DNA of 64,000 bases from an uncultured Eubacteriales bacterium (GTDB taxonomy: Bacteria > Bacillota > Clostridia > Christensenellales > Borkfalkiaceae), in assembly GCA_905209085.1 (NCBI GenBank), contig CAJLRM010000002.1, positions 186,001-250,000 on the forward strand. Direction: 5' to 3'. Positions within the stretch are counted from its first letter, which is position 1; the number at the start of each line of letters is the position of its first letter. Positions 60,641 to 64,000 of the stretch are shown one piece after another. Under the pieces are notes generated by a model. The model ran no database searches. It saw only the letters and a list, made by a program, of their open reading frames with translations, and had not been told where the DNA came from. A program made the position numbers and the translations under genes.

Positions 60641-61160
60641 GCAAAAGGACTCTCTTTTTTCGCGGGCGGAAGGGAAAAGCCCGCCGCAATCCGCGAAAAC
60701 GTTTCCCGGCAATTTTTTAAGCGGGGGCATGGAGAGCATATAGGGGAGAAAAGCAAAAGGAATCTTGGGAGAGGCGCCTCGGGAAAAGAAAAAACGAGGA
60801 AAAAAGAGGCTTTCGGGAGGAGGCTCTCGGAGAAACAAGGCAAAGGAAAAAATCTTTCAAGAGAACCCGAATGGAAAGAAAAATAAGGGGCAAAGGAGTT
60901 TTTTTAAGAGTCGTTTGGAAAAAGCGGAAGGCAAGGGCAGGGAACGCTTCCCCAAGGGACATAGGAAAGACAAGGACAGGTGTTTGACGTAAGGGAAGCG
61001 TTGCGAAGGCTTATAAAAAAGGATATACGAAAAAAAGGGGAACCTCGCAGGAAGGGCGTCGGGAAAGAACAAACAAAGACGGTGGGCAAGGGTTTATCAA
61101 GGGAAGGCAAGGACTTCAAAAAAGAAAACGTTTGAAAAATCAGAAATCGCGAAAAAAGCC
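60641..61160. other. Purine-rich intergenic region
   Basis: About 500 bases without a supported gene. From about 60740 to 61130 the + strand is strongly biased to A and G. Frames in it on both strands are side effects of this bias (Lys/Arg/Glu-rich or Phe/Leu/Pro/Ser-rich), without ribosome sites. Confidence 0.6.
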
Positions 61161-61667
61161 TTACGGTCTGCGGACGCCGAGAATATGCAGACAGCGTATG
61201 CGTTGATAGGAATAGGAGGAGAGCGACTTATTGAAGGCGTCGTAACTGTGCGCCGCTACGAGCGGTTCGCCGCGCGAAAAGCCGCACACCACGGGCGTGT
61301 GATAAAAATCCCCCGTCGCTCTCCCGAATTGCACCAAATCCCCGATTTCGAGCTCTCCCAAAGGCACTTCTTTCGCAAACGGACCCGCGCCTTTGTTGTC
61401 CGCGAGAAAGCGATAGAGATATTCGACGCCCGTCCACGACGCCGTTCTGTTGTCGGCGCCGATATAATACCACCCCACGACGGGGGTATAGTTCATGACG
61501 TCGCTGCCCGCGTACACGCACTGCGAGGCAAAATTGGTGCAATCGCCGCCGAGGCGGCTGAAATCATAATAAGCGGGGTTGCGTCCGTACGCCCATTTGC
61601 GGGCGTACTCCACCGCCGCTTTGCGGTCATAGGCGACCCTTTTCAAACCGTTGATCACTTCTTCCAT
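61161..61667 (-). CDS. Putative amidase-domain protein (Amidase_6 type)
   Basis: A 168-residue protein close to the clostridial putative amidase domain: YDRKAAVEYARKWAYGRNP, then GGDCTNFASQCVYAG with the catalytic-type Cys, and HTPVVCGFSRGEPLVAAHS with the His, then SYDAFNKSL. This recalls NlpC/P60-like papain-fold enzymes. No signal peptide was seen at the chosen start, and no clear ribosome site, so its cell location is uncertain. It may act on peptide bonds in the cell wall. Confidence 0.85.
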   Translation of the reverse strand: MEEVINGLKRVAYDRKAAVEYARKWAYGRNPAYYDFSRLGGDCTNFASQCVYAGSDVMNYTPVVGWYYIGADNRTASWTGVEYLYRFLADNKGAGPFAKEVPLGELEIGDLVQFGRATGDFYHTPVVCGFSRGEPLVAAHSYDAFNKSLSSYSYQRIRCLHILGVRRP

Positions 61668-61781
61668 ACCGTATTTTTATGCTCAGGGGGCGAAAAAAGG
61701 TGCCGAAGGACAGACTTTCGGGGAAAGAATGCGCGATTCGGAGCGTTTTTTCCGAGAAAAACAATATTTTAAAATTGGACC

Positions 61782-61810
61782 TTGACAAACGCTCCAAGAT
61801 GCGGTACAAT
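61782..61810 (+). promoter_or_regulatory. Consensus promoter of the glycosylase gene
   Basis: TTGACA (61782-61787), 17-base spacer, TACAAT (61805-61810), 38 bases before the start. Confidence 0.8.
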
Positions 61811-61848
61811 AAACCCGAAAGACGAAAAAGCGTTGTCGGGGAGAGAGC

Positions 61849-62448
61849 ATGGCTGCATACGAAGAGGAAGAGAGGGCGTACGTCGCGGGCAAAGATCCCG
61901 TTATGAAAGAGCTGGTGGAGCGTTTCGGACGCTTGGAGATCCGTGTGTCGGGGGATATTTTTGCCGACCTCGTTTCCGATATCGTCGGACAAATGCTTTC
62001 GAATAGAGTCGCGGAGGTGATCGTAGGCAGACTGCGGGCGCTGGCGGGTGGACTGACGCCCGAAAAATTGCTCGCAAAGACCTTGGAGGAAATAAAAAAC
62101 TGCGGTATGTCCGCAAGGAAGGCGGAATATATTTTAGCGCTTTCCCGGGACGTGAAAGAGGGAAAATACGACTTTTCCCGTTTGGACTCGATGACGGACG
62201 GAGAGGCGATCGCCTATCTCATGAAGATCAAGGGCGTGGGGCGCTGGACGGCGGAGATGATCGCGGAATTCTCCCTGGGCAGAAAGGATATTTTCAGTTA
62301 CGACGATATGGCTTTGCGCAACGGCATCGTCAAGGCGCACGGCTTTAAGACGCTGAGTAAAAAACGCTTTGAAAGACTGCGCAAAAAGTATTCTCCCTAT
62401 GCCTCCGTCGCTTCCCTCTATTACTATCGGCTGAACGACGAAAAATAG
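61849..62448 (+). CDS. DNA-3-methyladenine glycosylase, AlkA-type HhH-GPD
   Basis: A 199-residue base-excision repair enzyme that removes alkylated purines. The helix-hairpin-helix is LMKIKGVGRWTAEMIAEF, followed by the catalytic Asp in IFSYDDMALRNGI. There is no C-terminal iron-sulfur cluster, and the AlkA N-terminal domain is mostly missing, so it is the short form common in Firmicutes. A consensus promoter lies just upstream. The ribosome site GGGGAGAG lies before the ATG. Confidence 0.92.
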   Translation: MAAYEEEERAYVAGKDPVMKELVERFGRLEIRVSGDIFADLVSDIVGQMLSNRVAEVIVGRLRALAGGLTPEKLLAKTLEEIKNCGMSARKAEYILALSRDVKEGKYDFSRLDSMTDGEAIAYLMKIKGVGRWTAEMIAEFSLGRKDIFSYDDMALRNGIVKAHGFKTLSKKRFERLRKKYSPYASVASLYYYRLNDEK

Positions 62449-62741
62449 GGGCGTGACGCGAGAGAAGAAAAGGCAATAAAAAGGCGCCGCTTAGAACAGG
62501 AAACGGATGGAAATAAGGCTTTTAAGAGCCGAACGTCCGTGCCTTTTGGATAGGAAAGTCCGCTTTTGCGAGGGGGAATCTGCGCTCGTTCGTTACGTCG
62601 AAAGCGGGCGGTTGGGCCTTTTCGGGCGACGGCGGGAAACGCTTTTTGCGGGATAAAAATGGTTTTTAAGGCGGTCTTGAAGAGCGGCGACAAGCGGCAA
62701 ATTGCCGCAGAGGGGAGCGGAAAGCGCAAAGGAGTATAAAA

Positions 62742-63185
62742 TTGAAAAGGCAGGAGATCTCGCCGGGAAGCTGGGTGACGGAAATGAACGCGGGGTGGTA
62801 TTACGTCGAAAAAATCGTCGATTATTACGTCGTGGAAAATTTAAATGCGGTGCAATTTCAAGGCGAAGCGCCCCGATTTGTATTGAGGCGCACGGCGCTG
62901 ATGAAGCAGGGATTTACGGGAAGCGGAAAACCGAAAAAGACAATCGTCTGTTCCGCCTGTCCGACGGCCTTGTGCCGACCGCTCGACGAGGAAAAACGCA
63001 GGGCGGCGGAAGATTTTTTTCGGCAAAATCCGTCCGCATGGGAAAAATTGAAAGAAGCGCCCCTCGACTGCCTCTCTCTATACAATCTTTCCCTTCGCCT
63101 GAAAGAGGAGGAGTTTCCCCTCCTGGAACGAGTCCTTGCAGAACTCAAATTCCCCGTGACCGCGGGAAGCAAAAGAATATCTTAA
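62742..63185 (+). CDS. Hypothetical protein, probably frameshifted near its end
   Basis: A 147-residue frame from TTG, supported by AAAGGAG at 8 bases. The start ISPGSWVTEMNAGWYYVEKIVDYYVV is beta-rich, like a small SH3-type domain, and CSACPTALC is a Cys pair. The tail after LERVLAELKFP changes to VTAGSKRIS and stops, while the next frame (63160-63306) continues with a plausible C-terminus. It could be one gene with a one-base indel, either real or a sequencing error. No family was recognised. Confidence 0.55.
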   Translation: MKRQEISPGSWVTEMNAGWYYVEKIVDYYVVENLNAVQFQGEAPRFVLRRTALMKQGFTGSGKPKKTIVCSACPTALCRPLDEEKRRAAEDFFRQNPSAWEKLKEAPLDCLSLYNLSLRLKEEEFPLLERVLAELKFPVTAGSKRIS

Positions 63186-63306
63186 AAAGAAGGGTTTTTC
63201 ATCCGTTCTGCCGACGAATGGCACCGTACAGCTGATCAACCATAACTGTCTGCAAAACGCGGGGCGGGAAGATATTTATACGGAATATGAGATTTTAAAA
63301 TTTTAA
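63160..63306 (+). pseudogene. Detached C-terminal fragment of the preceding gene
   Basis: The +1 frame directly overlapping the end of the 62742 gene reads EAKEYLKKKGFSSVLPTNG, then TVQLINHNCLQNAGREDIY and ends EYEILKF. It has no start codon or ribosome site of its own and looks like a conserved protein end. It fits the missing C-terminus of the 62742 product after a frameshift near 63150-63160. Confidence 0.45.
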
Positions 63307-63431
63307 TTTTGAAAAAACGTCTTATCAAAAGAGCGTTTTAAAAGGCAAAAAAGCGGGCAAAGAGCGGGATATGCGTTCGCCCGCATATGCGCGCGGGGGA
63401 AAATCCGAAAGGGCGCGCGAAGGAGAAAAAA

Positions 63432-64000
63432 ATGAATAGTTTTAAATGGGACTTCAAGCCGAAAAAAATCGTCGGGGAGCTGAACGCGGAAAAATTGGAA
63501 GAGCTCCTTTTCGATTATCTTGCCTCGCTCTATCAGAACGGGCAGATCTGCCGCGATTTCGAGCTGATAAAAAAGGACGGCTCGGGCGGGTACGCCGCCT
63601 ACGCCATTTTGCCCGAGGACGACGCCCTCGACGAAAAATACGCGGACGAAGCCGTGCGGAAGTTCTCGAAAAAAATCAACGCGTGTTTCGACGTTTCCGT
63701 TTCTTGTTTGGGAGAAAATATGGATTACGACGACGTTTGCCGCTGCGAAAAACCCTCCGCCTACGTACTGTATACGATGGGGCGGCGGGAAAGCCCCGTG
63801 ATGTGTCTGCGCTGCGGGGATTCCGTGCCGCTTTACAAAATTCCGATTTCGAACGACTCCGACCGGGCGGAGGATTGTAAGCGCTATCGGGTCTTATGGT
63901 GGCAGGAAACGCACCGCGCGACGGACACCTTATGGCTCAACAGCCTTTCCGACCGTTTTACTTCGCGGCAGCTTTCCGATCCCGCTTCTCAGCTTTCCCG
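63432..64000 (+). CDS. DUF2310-like zinc-ribbon protein (3' end outside window)
   Basis: The first 189 residues of a protein that runs off the window. It starts MNSFKWDFKPKKIVGEL and has a Cys set, VCRCEK near residue 104 and CLRCGD near residue 124, which would bind zinc. The order (alpha-beta N-terminal part, Cys pairs, then VLWWQETHRATDTLW) resembles DUF2310, a predicted nucleic-acid-binding zinc-ribbon family. AAGGAG lies 5 bases before the ATG. Confidence 0.7.
   Translation, partial: MNSFKWDFKPKKIVGELNAEKLEELLFDYLASLYQNGQICRDFELIKKDGSGGYAAYAILPEDDALDEKYADEAVRKFSKKINACFDVSVSCLGENMDYDDVCRCEKPSAYVLYTMGRRESPVMCLRCGDSVPLYKIPISNDSDRAEDCKRYRVLWWQETHRATDTLWLNSLSDRFTSRQLSDPASQLS

Noticed and set aside
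25537..61795. TTGACAAACGCTCC shared by the module 2 promoter (25537) and the glycosylase promoter (61782)
   Set aside because: Fourteen shared bases around a -35 hexamer; no further likeness downstream, so chance or promoter bias is enough.
1..64000. CRISPR arrays, rRNA and tRNA genes
   Set aside because: No regularly spaced repeats of 25-40 bases, no rRNA-like conserved blocks and no T-loop consensus with a matching acceptor stem were seen.

Overview
The window reads as chromosomal DNA of a GC-rich member of the Bacillota, probably class Clostridia. The evidence is strong AGGAGG-type ribosome sites, near-consensus TTGACA/TATAAT promoters with 16-17 base spacers, a type III glutamine synthetase, QueH, rubredoxin, DUF1385/PrmC/PrfA beside rpmE, DUF5685 and a BclA-like collagen-repeat protein. 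A family-level placement (for example Borkfalkiaceae/Christensenellales) would be a guess. Nothing was run against a database; all calls rest on reading sequence and motifs.

Left chromosomal arm (1-35454): a FeoB ferrous-iron transporter cut by the window edge with its small Cys-rich partner; an ABC exporter and a low-molecular-weight phosphatase; several membrane proteins of unknown role; an RlmL-type rRNA methyltransferase; glnN with a consensus promoter; zinc-ribbon proteins; rubredoxin divergent from queH; a HAD phosphatase/YfcE pair; an MDR dehydrogenase divergent from rpmE; and a translation cluster (rpmE, a DUF1385-PrmC fusion, prfA). At 25153-25854 lie two tandem copies of a small module that resembles a type I toxin-antitoxin locus: a 34-codon gene facing an opposing consensus promoter, with inverted leader repeats. 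Two divergent HTH regulators, an aminotransferase, threonine synthase, a J-domain-like protein and rlmD follow.

Accessory island (about 35455-52855): sequence becomes AT-rich directly after the 3' end of rlmD and returns to GC-rich after a large serine recombinase. The recombinase and a MOBP-like relaxase without any type IV secretion genes suggest an integrative mobilizable element. Its cargo is mostly defence: an MNT-like nucleotidyltransferase with a HEPN (RX4H) partner; a nuclease-fused DNA methylase with a specificity subunit but no HsdR; a DGQHR/DndB-like protein fused to a TIR-like/deoxyribosyltransferase-like domain; a Hachiman pair (hamA, hamB); a sigma-region-4 protein; and a KilA-N protein followed by a second TIR-like protein, this last pair bracketed by a 52-base direct repeat.

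Right chromosomal arm (52856-64000): a collagen-like surface protein, a DUF3885-like protein, RtcB, DUF421, an S4/RluA pseudouridine synthase, an MIF-type tautomerase, a small GNAT enzyme, an amidase, an AlkA-like glycosylase, a gene with a probable frameshifted tail, and a DUF2310-like gene cut by the window end. The most novel-looking items are the tandem antisense-paired small-gene modules, the DGQHR-TIR-like fusion, and the KilA-N/TIR-like cassette.
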